A stretch of 64,000 bases of DNA, from assembly GCF_000715075.1 (NCBI RefSeq), contig NC_134087.1, forward strand, positions 186,775,276 through 186,839,275, given 5' to 3'. Positions 54,425 to 64,000 of the stretch are shown in pieces. How positions within the stretch are numbered: position 1 is the stretch's first letter; every line of letters begins with the position of its first letter. The DNA comes from Nicotiana tabacum. Its lineage: Eukaryota; Streptophyta; Magnoliopsida; Solanales; Solanaceae. The notes beneath the pieces are model-generated. The model did no database searches. It was not told the origin of the DNA and saw nothing but the letters and a program-made list of their open reading frames with translations. The position numbers and the translations under genes were made by a program.

Positions 54425-57400
54425 TGTAAAGCCCCGAAAAATTTTGCTAAGTAATTTAAGATTTCGTGGTGCCAAGGTAGGCTAATTATTTTATTTTATG
54501 TGAAAACAATGATTAATGATATAATGGATATTCATTGGATATGGTAATAAGTGTATAAGTCATATTATAAGTGATTTGGGTAGAAGAGGCCTAAGTCTAA
54601 GCCAAGTTGGAAAATTTCATAATAGACTAAAGTTGTAAATGAGTACGCACAAGACCTTACTTTGGACGAGCATATCTCCATCTATATAAGGAGTTGTGTG
54701 CTGCACAACCTATTAAATTAAAGATATTTGAGTCTAGTTTCCAACGAATCAAATCATTTGTCATTTGGAGCTGTATATAGAAAGTTATGACTATTTTACC
54801 GGACCTATGTCAAATGCACGTCCGCAGCGCGACCGCAGGAATACTGATAGTTTCTGCCTCCGAGCGCGGCCAGACCGCGGTAAGAGAATGCCCACCACGT
54901 CTCGGGCGCGATTTGACCGCGGTCGCACGCCTAGCAGCTCTATAAATACCCCAAGACCGGGTATGGAAAGTCTCTAAGTCATTTTTCAAGACTAGGGCAT
55001 CCTCTCCATCCCCAATCCGGTCAAGGCATCCAATTGCACACCTAAAGTGAGTTTTTAAGTGTGTTTTCATGGTGATTTCACTTCTCAATCACTAGTTAAA
55101 ACATGGTTTTGATTGAATTTCATAGGATTTCTTCAAAATCTCAAGAACATCCCAAAAGTTGTCTTTCAAGATTTGGTCTACAAGAGGTAATCATGGAATA
55201 GTGATTGGAAGCCATAAGTGCCTAACCTAGGTTGTGTTGGTGTTTTAGAGATTGTGAAATGGGTTAATTAAGGAGGTTTATGGTTGGGTGTGAATGGATG
55301 GTCATACATATGTTGTTGGAAGTTATACATTGGTTAGGAACGATGGTGGAATGAATTGTTGGTTAGTAGTGATAGTTGGATGAACTAATATTATGGTTAT
55401 GAGATGTAAAGATCTATACCTACAATGTGTTTGATAATATGCCTAAATGGCATAAGTTATGGAATTTATTACTAATATTAGCCCTATTGAATGTTGTATT
55501 ATAGATTGATGTTGCTTAAGTGTATTGGATCATTGTAGTATCATTAAGGGGAGAATTTGAGGTATGTATGGCTAAAACCCCCTCTTCTTAGAAATTAAGC
55601 TCCTTTGGTGTCCAAGCAAATGTTTTTAAGACCGAAATTTAATTGAAGTATTGATTGTTACTTCATATGAATTAGTGTTGCAAAAATATATAAGTGAAAG
55701 GTGTGTCTCAATGTGTTCAATATGCTATCCTTGGAAATTTAAGGATGTGATAAGAATGTGAACCATGTGTTGAAATGCCTAGACTTCAAGTCAAGTTTAA
55801 ACCGAGATTGTTATACCAAATTGTGTGAGAAAACTCGTTATTGTTGATCCTCCTAATTGTTCTTATGTGTACCAAATGTATTTGATTGATTGTATCTAGT
55901 TGTTGGTAATGTATAAAGATGTTTGGGAGTGAAATAAGTGCGTTGTGGAAGATGAAATACGGCCATTGCGCCATGAAAGAAGAATCGTATGTATGGCCAA
56001 AAATAGAATATAAATTAATGATGTTGAGAGTAGCTAAAGGTACCAATGAAACTAAGTACGATATGAAAGGTTTATTGTGTATAATATGTGAACCCTATGG
56101 AGGGGCTATGAAATGCATAGGTATATAACATAATATGTGAATCCTATGGACGGGCTATGAAACGCATAGGTGTATAATATGATATGTGAACCCTATGGAC
56201 GGGCTATGAAATGCATAGGTATATAATATAATATGTGAAGCTTATGGACAGACTATGAAACGCATAGGTGTATAATATGATATGTGAACCCTATGGACGG
56301 GCTATGAAAGGCATAGGTGTATAATATAATATGTGAACCCTATGGACGGGCTCTGAAATGCATAGGTGTATATTATAATATGTGAACCTTACTAACGGTC
56401 TCTAAAACGTATGTGTGCATAACAAGAAAGAACCGAATGGTTTGTGGAGATGCCTATTTAACACAAACGGTAGGTGGTTTCTATTTCGTTGCCCTTGTTT
56501 ATACATGTTGTTGTGATTACATTATATTTTGTATCCCAAGTATAGTTCATATGGTTGAATTGTCCCCAAGGAAGTTCAGAGTGAGGTAAGTATAATAAAA
56601 ACCTGAAATGTAAATCCATGGGACATTTTATAGTTGCGTTACGTACTATGATTTCCTTTCTATGTGGTTATTCTATTTTAAAAGAAGTTCCATTGATAAT
56701 GAACTTGAGGTGTATTATTTCTGAAATATTCTATATGAACATGATTCATGTTTCCTCTCATTGGTACTTGACCTCTTGAATTGAATGGCTTGTTGATGAT
56801 ATTGATATTGATGTGAAATATGTGAAAAGAACTCGAATTATAAAATAGGGCCAAGTGCCAAGAATTATGTAATGATTGTAGCCCCAAGTGCCGCTGAATT
56901 GATATGTGAAATAAATATTGAAATGAGATGATTGATGGAAAAGGGAAAACGTCTTGGTAACACGGCCTACCCGATCGGGCCGAGATCGGACTCCGTGCTC
57001 TGATTCACGGTGGAATATGTATGTATATATATAGGCACAGAAATTGTGATTGAAACTGGGAGTTGGTTATGAGGTGCATATTGTGAACAATGGTATTATG
57101 AACAGTGGCATTGTGAATTATTGTGAACGATGATGCAAAGTTTTGAAATGTCCCAACCTAGAGGTATGGAAATTATGTGAAAGCTATGTGACCCCTTTTT
57201 ATTTGATGATGTGGTGTTCATTTAAGGCTTTTGCTGAATCCTTATGATTTTTTTTGTTCTTGTATGATAGTTTTTTCTATTGAGATGGTGTTTAGTTATA
57301 CATACTAATGCTATTCGACGGCACTAACGTCCCTTTTGCTGGGGGCGCTACATCTTTAAACGAATGTAGGTGTTTCCATAGCAGGAAGTGTTGGTCGCAG

Positions 57401-57750
57401 CTAGTGATGCATCTTTCTTTCAGCTGACTTGGTGAGCCCCACTTTATTTCGCGGTCCTGTTTCATTTGTTTATCATGTACTTTGTATGTTGAGGTATAGC
57501 CGGAGCCTTGTTGCCGGTATTTCCATATTATTCTTCATTTGTATTTAGAGGCTCCGTAGACAAGTTGTGGGTGGAGTTGGTAATGGGGAATTGAATTAGA
57601 AATATTGATATATGTACAAAGTATGATTAATGGAGTCCATCTCCACTTTATTTATGAACTAGTTTGGGTAGAATGAAATCTAATAGGCTTGCTCAGTCGG
57701 GTTTACTCGGTTGAGCACTGGTCGCGTTCTACGGTTTTTGGGGTGTGAAT
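54425..57750 (+). repeat. Family B LTR2 (mosaic)
   Basis: It shares the LTR3 state for both 5' indels and for base states up to 55712, then the LTR1 state from 55842 onward (for example tgatatgtgaaataaatatt at 56899 and acacggcctacccgatcg at about 56960, which differ in LTR3). The terminal GTGACA is mutated to GTGAAT. Confidence 0.85.
56090..56383 (+). repeat. 49-bp tandem array in LTR2, 6 units
   Basis: The same unit as LTR1, in the same order except that the LTR1 third unit is absent; followed by the same degenerate unit. Confidence 0.9.
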
Positions 57751-58430
57751 AATTTGGTATCAGAGCCTAAGGTTTTAAAGTGTCCTAGGATGTCTCGGAG
57801 CCGTGTCTAGTATAGTCCTTCTTATCGGTGTGTTGTCGACCACATCTATAAGTTGGAGGCTACTTGAGCATTTAGGAATAACACCCTTCTTTGATATTCT
57901 GGATTGTGCGGCAAAACTTGTTATGAAACTATTCATCCTTGTTAGGTAAGTTTAGGGTTGGAGATTATTTCTGTGAATGTGTTATGGCAAAATCCATAAG
58001 TATAAGAGGCCACATTGAAGGCCGAGAGTGTTGTGGAAACAAGGTATTTTTTCTTGATTGTATAGCAATTGGTTTTGACTTAAAATGTACCTTCTAGGTA
58101 TTATGATTTAGAAATGTGCAGTTTATGTCCATGTACCCTTATGATAATGTAGTGCTTGTAATGGTGATATTAGTATTGTTGATATATACATTGTGGTGCT
58201 TTGTCTCGTTGTGGATGTGTTTTTAGTATGGTTTTGGTGGTTCTCTAGCAGGTGGATAGGCCTAGTTACAAGGGAAACTCTGCCCAAATTTCTGAGAAAT
58301 TTGGGAGTTAGTCAAAATTTGGGAGTCAAAGAGGTGTGTGAAAAGAAATAGGTTATGGTAAGTATTTGCAGATTGACTCCACTTATCATTCAAGGACGAA
58401 TGATCCTAAGCGGGGGAGAATGTAAAGCCC
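57751..58430 (+). other. Family B internal region 2, non-coding
   Basis: Nearly identical to 53754-54424 with scattered substitutions and small indels (for example tgtcaaaatccg versus tggcaaaatcca). Primer-binding site at 57755, polypurine tract ending at 58430. Confidence 0.7.
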
Positions 58431-60085
58431 CGAAAAATTTTGCTAAGTAATTTAAGATTTCGTGGTGCCAAGGTAGGCTAATTATTTTATTTTATGTGAA
58501 AACAATGATTAATGATATAATGGATATTCATTGGATATGGTAATAAGTGTATAAGTCATATTATAAGTGATTTGGGTAGAAGAGGCCTAAGTCTAAGCAA
58601 AGTTGGAAAATTTCATAATAGACTAAAGGTATAAATGAGTACGCACAAGACCTTACTTTGGACAATCATATCTCCATCTATATAAGGAGTTGTGTGATGC
58701 ACAACCTATCAAATTAAATCTATTTGACTCTAGTTTCCAATGAATCAAATCGTTTGTCATTTGGAGCTGTATATAGAAAGTTATGACTATTTTACCGGAC
58801 CTGTGTCAAATGCGCGTCCGCGGTGCGACCGCAGGAATACTGATAGTTTCTGCCTCCGAGCGCGGCCAGACCGCGGTAAGAGCGTGCCCACCACGTCTCG
58901 GGCTCGATTTGACCGCGGTCGCACGCCTAGCAGCTCTATAAATACCCCAAGACCGGGTATGGAGAGTCTCTAAGTCATTTTTCAAGACTAGGGCATCCTT
59001 TCCATCCCCAATCCGGTCAAGGCATCCAATTGCACACCTAAAGTGAGTTTTTAAGTGTGTTTTCATGGTGATTTCACTTCTTAATCACTAGTTAAAACAT
59101 GGTTTTGATTGAATTTCATAGGATTTCTTCAAAATCTCAAGAACATCCCAAAAGTTGTCTTTCAAGATTTGGTCTACAAGAGGTAATCATGGAATAGTGA
59201 TTGACAGCCATAAGTGCCTAACCTAGGTTGTGTTGGTGTTTTAGAGATTGTGAAATGGGTTAATTAAGGAGGTTGATGGTTGGGTGTGAATGGATGGTCA
59301 TACATATGTTGTTGGAAGTTATACATTGGTTAGGAACGATGGTGGAATGAATTGTTGGTTAGTAGTGATAGTTGGATGAACTAATATTATGGTTATGAGA
59401 TGTAAAGATCTATACCTACAAGGTGTTTGATAATATGCCTAAATGGCATAAGTTATGGAATTTATTACTAATATTAGCCCTATTGAATGTTGTATTATAG
59501 ATTGATGTTGCTTAAGTGTATTGGATCATTGTAGTATCATTAAGGGGAGAATTTGAGGTATGTATGGCTAAAACCCCCTCTTCTTAGAAATTAAGCTCCT
59601 TTGGTGTCCAAGCAAATGTTTTTAAGACCGAAATTTAATTGAAGTATTGATTGTTACTTCATATGAATTAGTGTTGCAAAAATATATAAGTGAAAGGTGT
59701 GTCTCAATGTGTTCAATATGCTATCCTTGGAAATTTAAGGATGTGATAAGAATGTGAACCATGTGTTGAAATGCCTAGACTTCAAGTCAAGTTTAAACCG
59801 AGATTGTTATACCAAATTGTGTGAGAAAACTCGTTATGGTTGATCCTCCTAATTGTTCTTATATGTACCAAATGTATTTGATTGATTGTGTCTAGTTGTT
59901 GGTAATGTATAAAGATGTTTGGAAGTGAAATAAGTGCATTGTGGAATATGAAATACGGCCATTGCGCCATGAAAGAAGAATCGTATGTATGGCCAAAAAC
60001 AGAATATAAATTAATGATGTTGAGAGTAGCTAAAGGTACCAATGAAACTAAGTACGATATGAAAGGTTTATTATGTATAATATGT

Positions 60086-60625
60086 GAACCCTATGGACGG
60101 GCTATGAAATGCATAGGTATATAATATAATATGTTAATCCTATGGACAGGCTATGAAACGCATAGGTGTATAATATGATATGTGAACCCTCTGGACGGTC
60201 TATGAAATGCATAGGTGTATAATATAATATGTGAATCCTATGGACGGGCTATGAAATGCATAGGCATATAATATGATATGTGAACCCTATGGATGGGCTA
60301 TGAAACGCATAGGCGTATAATATGATATAGTGAACCCTATGTTCGGGTTATGAAACACATAGGTGTATAATATGATATGTGAACCCTATGGACGAGCTAT
60401 GAAATGCATAGGTGTATAATATGATATGTGAACCCTATGGATGGGCTTTGAAACGCATAGGTGTATAATATAATATGTGAACCCCATAGACGGGCTATGA
60501 AATGCATAGGTATATAATATAATATGTGAATCCTATGGACGTGCTATGAAATGCATAGTTGTATAATATAATATGTGGACCCTATAGATGGGCCATGAAA
60601 TGCATATGTGTATAATATAATATGT
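60086..60625 (+). repeat. 49-bp tandem array in LTR3, 11 units
   Basis: Eleven units; the fifth is 50 bp (tatagt). The same degenerate unit follows. Units are more varied than in LTR1/2, including tatgttcgggttat and tatagatgggccat. Confidence 0.9.
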
Positions 60626-61256
60626 GAACCTTACTAACGATCTCTAAAACGTATGTGTGCATAACAAGAAAGGACTGAATGGTTTGTGGAGTTGTCTACT
60701 TAACACAAACGGTAGGTGGTTTCTATTTCATTGCCCTTGCTTATACATGTTGTTGTGATTACATTATATTTTGTATCCCACGTATTGTTCATATGATTGA
60801 ATTGGCCCCAAGGAAGTTTAGAGTGAGGTAAGTATAATAAAAACCTGAAATGTAAATCCATTGGACATTTTATAGTTGCATTACGTACTATGATTTCCTT
60901 TCTTATGTGGTTATTCTATTTTGAAAGAAGTTCCATTGATAATGAACTTGAGGTGTATTATTTATGAAATATTCTATATGACCATGATTCATGTTTCCTC
61001 TCATGGGTACTTGACCTCTTGAATTGAATGGCCGGTTGTTGAGATTGATATTGATGTGAAATATGTGAAAAGAACTCGAATTACGAAATACGGCCAAGTG
61101 CCAAGTATTATGTAATGATTGTGGCCCCAAGTTCCGATGAATAGGGTGTTCGAGTCCGAAGGAAATGAGATGATTGATGGAAAAGGGAAAACGTCTTGGT
61201 AAGACGGCCTAGCCTATCGAGCCGAGATCGGACTCCGTGCTCAGATTCACGATGGA

Positions 61257-61261
<5 letters not shown>

Positions 61262-61340
<79 letters not shown>
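61262..61340. repeat. (TA)n microsatellite, ~39 repeats
   Basis: An uninterrupted TA run; LTR1 and LTR2 have only about 5 repeats at the same place (near 53025 and 57024). Confidence 0.95.
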
Positions 61341-61343
<3 letters not shown>

Positions 61344-62061
61344 CACAGAAATTGTGATTGAAACTGGGAGTTGGTTATGAGGTGCATATTGTGAACAATG
61401 GTATTATGAACAGTGGCATTCTGAATTATTGTGAACGATGATGCAAAGTTTTAAAATGTCCCAACCTAGAGGTATGCAAACTATGTGAAAGCTATGTGAC
61501 CCCTTTTTATTTGATGATGTGGTGATCTTTTAAGGCTTTTGATGTATCCTTATGATTTCTTTGTTCTTGTATGATAGTTCTTTCTATTGAGATGGTGTTT
61601 AGTTATACATACTAGTGTTATTCGACGGCACTAGAGTCCCTTTTGCAGGAGGCGCTACATCTTTAAATAAATGTAAGTGTTTCCATAGCAGGCAGTGTTG
61701 GTCGCAACTAGTGAGTGATGCATCTTCCTTTCAGCTGACATGGTGAGCTCCACTTCATTTCGGGGTCCTGTTTTATTTGTTTATCATGTACTTTTTATGT
61801 TGAGGTATAGCCGGAGCCTTGTTGCCGGAATTTCTATATTATTTTTCAGTTGTATTTAGAGGCTCCGTAGACAAGTTGTGGGTGGAGTTGGTAATGGGGA
61901 ATTGAATTAGAAATATTGATATATGTACAAAGTATGATTAATGGAGTCCATCTCCTCTTTATTAATGAACTAGTTTGGGTAGAATGAAATCTAATAGGCT
62001 TGCTCAGTCAAGTTTACTCGGTTGAGCGCCGGTTACGTTCCACGGTTTTTGGGGTGTTACA

Positions 62062-62195
62062 CACTGTATCTCCTTCTCCAAAAACAACCAGACATACACC
62101 TGAGCTTCCTACGGAAAATACATCTACGTCAACAAAGGTCAAAGCTACTCCAAGAAAATCTGTCAAGAAAGTGTTGCTGCTATGCAGGTAACACT
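62062..62195 (+). pseudogene. Sirevirus env-like/third ORF, middle part in the original frame
   Basis: Continues the 50159 frame as TVSPSPKTTRHTPELPTEN, then Lys/Ser-rich, ending at a TAA after LLLCR (62189-62191). Coding then moves to another frame. Confidence 0.55.
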
Positions 62196-63497
62196 ATAGC
62201 CAAGGAATCTGTGGTTCATGGGGAATTAATGCTAGTTACTACTGATCAGGTACACCATCCTCCTTCCAAATTAGATGTTTTGGTATCTGTTATAGATGTT
62301 ACACCCCTAGATACTCTCTCACCCACTAGTGAGAAGCCACCAATGGAGAAATGCACTGTAGAAAAGAGTGAAGGGGATCTGGAGAAGAAGGTAGATGCTA
62401 CGATTGTAGAGCCTGTGGTTAATGGGGAAGCAAGTAATGAACATGTGCAAAAGGAGGCTTCTGATGGACTTTCTTTTAGTTGGACTGAGGATGAGGAAAA
62501 TGTTGGGGGTAAAAAAGAAGAAGAAGTCGTGAACAGTCATGAGGAGCATGATGCTCAAAACATAGCCAATGAAGAAAAGGAGAGTGAGAATGAGAGAGCA
62601 TCTGGAGATTATAAGGAGAGTGATACAGATCATAAGACATGTGAACAGGTTAAGGATTCTACAGAAGAAGAAATTCATAGTGAAGAAGAGGAAGACTCTG
62701 AAAGTGAGGGTGAGGATCAAGAAAAGGTAAGTGAGAGTGATGGAGGTGATGAAGAGAGTAAGGAAGAAGATGGGAATGTGAGTGAGGAATCTGAAGGTTC
62801 CATGACAATCAGAAACACTATCATAGCCCCTTAAAAAGAAACTGGTGAAGAGACAAGGGCTCAATAACCTGGGTCTCTGTTAACTCCTTTTACTGGAAAT
62901 AAGGAAGTTAGTAGTGATGAAGATGATATGCCACTATCTGAGGTAGGGAAGAAATCCAGGAAAACCCTTGTGAAATCTACAAAGTTAGTAGTCTCAACAA
63001 GGAAAGAGGTGGCTCCTCCTGCTAGAACTCCTCTCACAAGGAGTAAAAGAAAGGATGTTGATGCACAAATCATTAAGGAGCCTAGAAGTGCAAAGAAGCC
63101 AAAGAAGAATGTCTCAATTGTGGAACCTATTGTTGAGGTAGATGGAGAAGATGAGTCTGAATCTGCCCTACCAGATAAGTCTGCTACACCAAAGAGAAGG
63201 AGTGCCAAAGTCACAAAACATGCTACCTCTTCTGCAAGGGCCAGTAGGGGTAAGAGAAGAAAGAATATGCCAGCTGTAGTTGATCGAACAATAAAGTTCA
63301 GGAACATAAAAGTGTTGAATAGGAAGATTCTTTCGAACAATAAAGAGAAGGGGATGGCTCAACTAGTTGAAAAACATGAGCTACAGGGGTGGAAGCACAT
63401 GTTTGTCAAAGGTTCCCCCTCCCCCTCCCCTCCCCCTCCCCCAACACCCAGTATGTGTTCCTGTTGTGGTGGAGTTCTATGGAAACTTCAAATTTGA
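62196..63497 (+). pseudogene. Sirevirus env-like/third ORF, acidic and basic regions
   Basis: 62196-62834 encodes a strongly acidic Glu/Ser/Asp-rich region (SEEEEDSESEGEDQEKVSE). After a stop at 62832, 62928-63400 is basic (KKSRKTLVKSTKL, RSAKKPKKNVS, TPKRRSAKVTKH) and could resemble nuclear-targeting sequence. The C-rich tract at 63415-63446 shifts the frame: the last part of this open segment is out of register with the following domain. Confidence 0.6.
63415..63446 (+). repeat. C-rich low-complexity tract at the frameshift
   Basis: Runs of ccccct and cccctcc between gtcaaaggtt and aacaccc. Length change in such a tract is the likely cause of the frame change between the basic region and the domain after it. 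Confidence 0.6.
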
Positions 63498-64000
63498 TGG
63501 GAAGGTAGTTAATAGTAAGTTAATAGGCTTTGAAATGGAGTTTGATGATGAGGAGCTAGAGATGCTTCTGAATACCTCTTCCTTAGAATTTGACAATTAG
63601 TTAAAGAAAAAGTGGATAGCCATAGATAATTATGTTGACACTGGCATTGTGGTCACTAGGAAGTTCTCCCAAAAGTTTGATTTAGATGCTCCCCGAAAAG
63701 TGTACAAGACTGATATGACTCCCTTCCACAAATTACTGTTTCATTTTTTCAATTCCTACATTCTTCAGAGGTCTGAGAGAAGGCATGAAGCTACTCTGCT
63801 AGACATGGCTGTGATTGAGCTGCTTGACACTAGTAGACCTATCAATCTTCCTAGCCTGATTATTCAGCACATGGAAAGAGCTACAGATACTTACAAACCC
63901 AAGAATGATATGCTTTATAATTTCATGTTGACTAAGTTGTTTGACAAGCTCAACACTGCCTTACTTGACCTTAAGTTTGGAATACACAATGATTTTTTGA
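63455..64000 (+). pseudogene. Sirevirus third ORF, putative plant transposon protein domain, runs off window
   Basis: Reads VEFYGNFKFDGKVVNSKL, a stop after SLEFDN (63598-63600), then KKWIAIDNYVDTGIVVT, YKTDMTPFHKLLFHFFN, RRHEATLLDMAVIELLDT and NLPSLIIQHMERA. This layout is widely seen in plant Sirevirus-associated proteins annotated as putative plant transposon protein. Its biochemical role is not known to me. The frame is open at the window end. Confidence 0.65.

Larger units (their letters stand above)
50370..62061 (+). mobile_element. Three-LTR, two-internal tandem array of a non-autonomous Ty3-like family (family B)
   Basis: The order is LTR1 (50370-53753), internal (53754-54424), LTR2 (54425-57750), internal (57751-58430), LTR3 (58431-62061). 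There is one target duplication for the whole array. LTRs of 3.3-3.6 kb flank internals of only about 0.67-0.68 kb, each with an initiator-tRNA-Met-type primer-binding site and a polypurine tract but no gag or pol, so it is a large-LTR, TRIM-like non-autonomous element. LTR2 is mosaic between LTR3 (5' side) and LTR1 (3' side). Confidence 0.9.
58431..62061 (+). repeat. Family B LTR3
   Basis: Ends GGGGTGTTACA. It is the longest LTR because its 49-bp array has 11 units and a short tatatata has grown into (TA)39. It shares the 5' indel states with LTR2 and has private changes in its 3' half (aagacggcctagcctatcg, gaatagggtgttcgagtcc). Confidence 0.85.
31412..64000 (+). mobile_element. Sirevirus-type Ty1/copia retrotransposon, nested and incomplete at the right edge
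   Basis: The 5' LTR starts TGTTGAGTATTGATG at 31412, is split by a hAT element (31551-43400), and ends about 44083 before a primer-binding site. Then come gag, protease, integrase, RT and RNase H in Ty1/copia order, and a long third ORF after pol, the hallmark of Sireviruses. The third ORF is split by the three-LTR array (50370-62061). Subtracting both insertions, about 9 kb of Sirevirus is present; the end of ORF3 and the 3' LTR lie outside. Numerous stops and frameshifts show it is dead. Confidence 0.8.

Noticed and set aside
51738..60124. ORFs of 86 (minus strand) and 69 (plus strand) codons found three times (51738/51871, 55786/55919, 59782/59915)
   Set aside because: The repetition comes from the three LTR copies, not from selection on protein; the frames end in the 49-bp array and have no known domain.
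52042..60625. CRISPR-like regular arrays
   Set aside because: The 49-bp units are directly adjacent with no unique spacers and lie in plant LTRs; they are ordinary tandem repeats.
62319..63340. Hydrophobic minus-strand ORFs (181 and 159 codons)
   Set aside because: They are reverse shadows of the acidic and Lys/Ser-rich third ORF; Glu/Ser codons read backward give Phe/Leu/Ser.

Overview
The window looks like repeat-rich nuclear DNA from a Solanaceae plant, most likely a Nicotiana-type genome. This is inferred from long-LTR Ty3/gypsy families, a Sirevirus-type Ty1/copia element with a third ORF, a decayed tRNA-derived SINE and Solanaceae-style MITEs. It is not prokaryotic, and I see no CRISPR array or operon. 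One host gene is well supported: an intact membrane-anchored RING E3 ubiquitin ligase of the RMA family (27263-27979, + strand), with a probable promoter near 25493, a 5' UTR intron and a 3' UTR. MITEs have landed in its promoter, intron and 3' UTR. Almost everything else is transposable element, mostly nested and broken.

Layout. 1-6017: antisense end of an Ogre/Tat-like Ty3 element (leader, primer-binding site, 3.8-kb LTR). 6018-7760: antisense and sense fragments of a second Ty3 LTR family, called family A here (LTR runs TGTAACGA... to ...GTGACA, about 2.8 kb). 7790-10193 plus 18163-20345: a diverged Ogre/Tat-like LTR in antisense, split by a complete non-coding family A element at 10194-18157 that has a perfect CTAAC target-site duplication. 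20346-21221: a truncated family A LTR end, primer-binding site and gag. 21863-24743: a family A solo LTR. 24744-29850: the gene island with RMA, four MITE-type insertions and a SINE. 30180-31411: family A LTR scraps.

31412 to the window end is one large nest. A Sirevirus begins at 31412. Its 5' LTR was split by a hAT transposon (31551-43400). That hAT was itself entered by a 5'-truncated L1-type LINE (31956-34675, minus strand) and by a rearranged family A element (35444-42262) containing two large palindromes plus gag and protease. After the hAT the Sirevirus continues with degenerate gag, protease, integrase and RT/RNase H (44160-49710) and an env-like third ORF. That ORF is split by an array of three LTRs and two short internal regions (family B, 50370-62061) and continues past the right edge.

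The most interesting signals are these. (1) In the three-LTR array the middle LTR is a mosaic: its 5' part matches LTR3 and its 3' part matches LTR1, with the switch inside about 130 bp, as expected from unequal crossing-over. (2) Family A has consensus 5' splice donors inside the LTR and a splice-acceptor-like sequence directly abutting the gag ATG, suggesting a spliced leader that would remove the primer-binding site. (3) Short GC-rich words (GCGATCGC, CCGCAGAAGCGG and similar) cluster just upstream of TATA-like sites in LTRs of both families, with a different word in each copy. (4) Twin palindromes in the family A insertion share one spacer in the same orientation.
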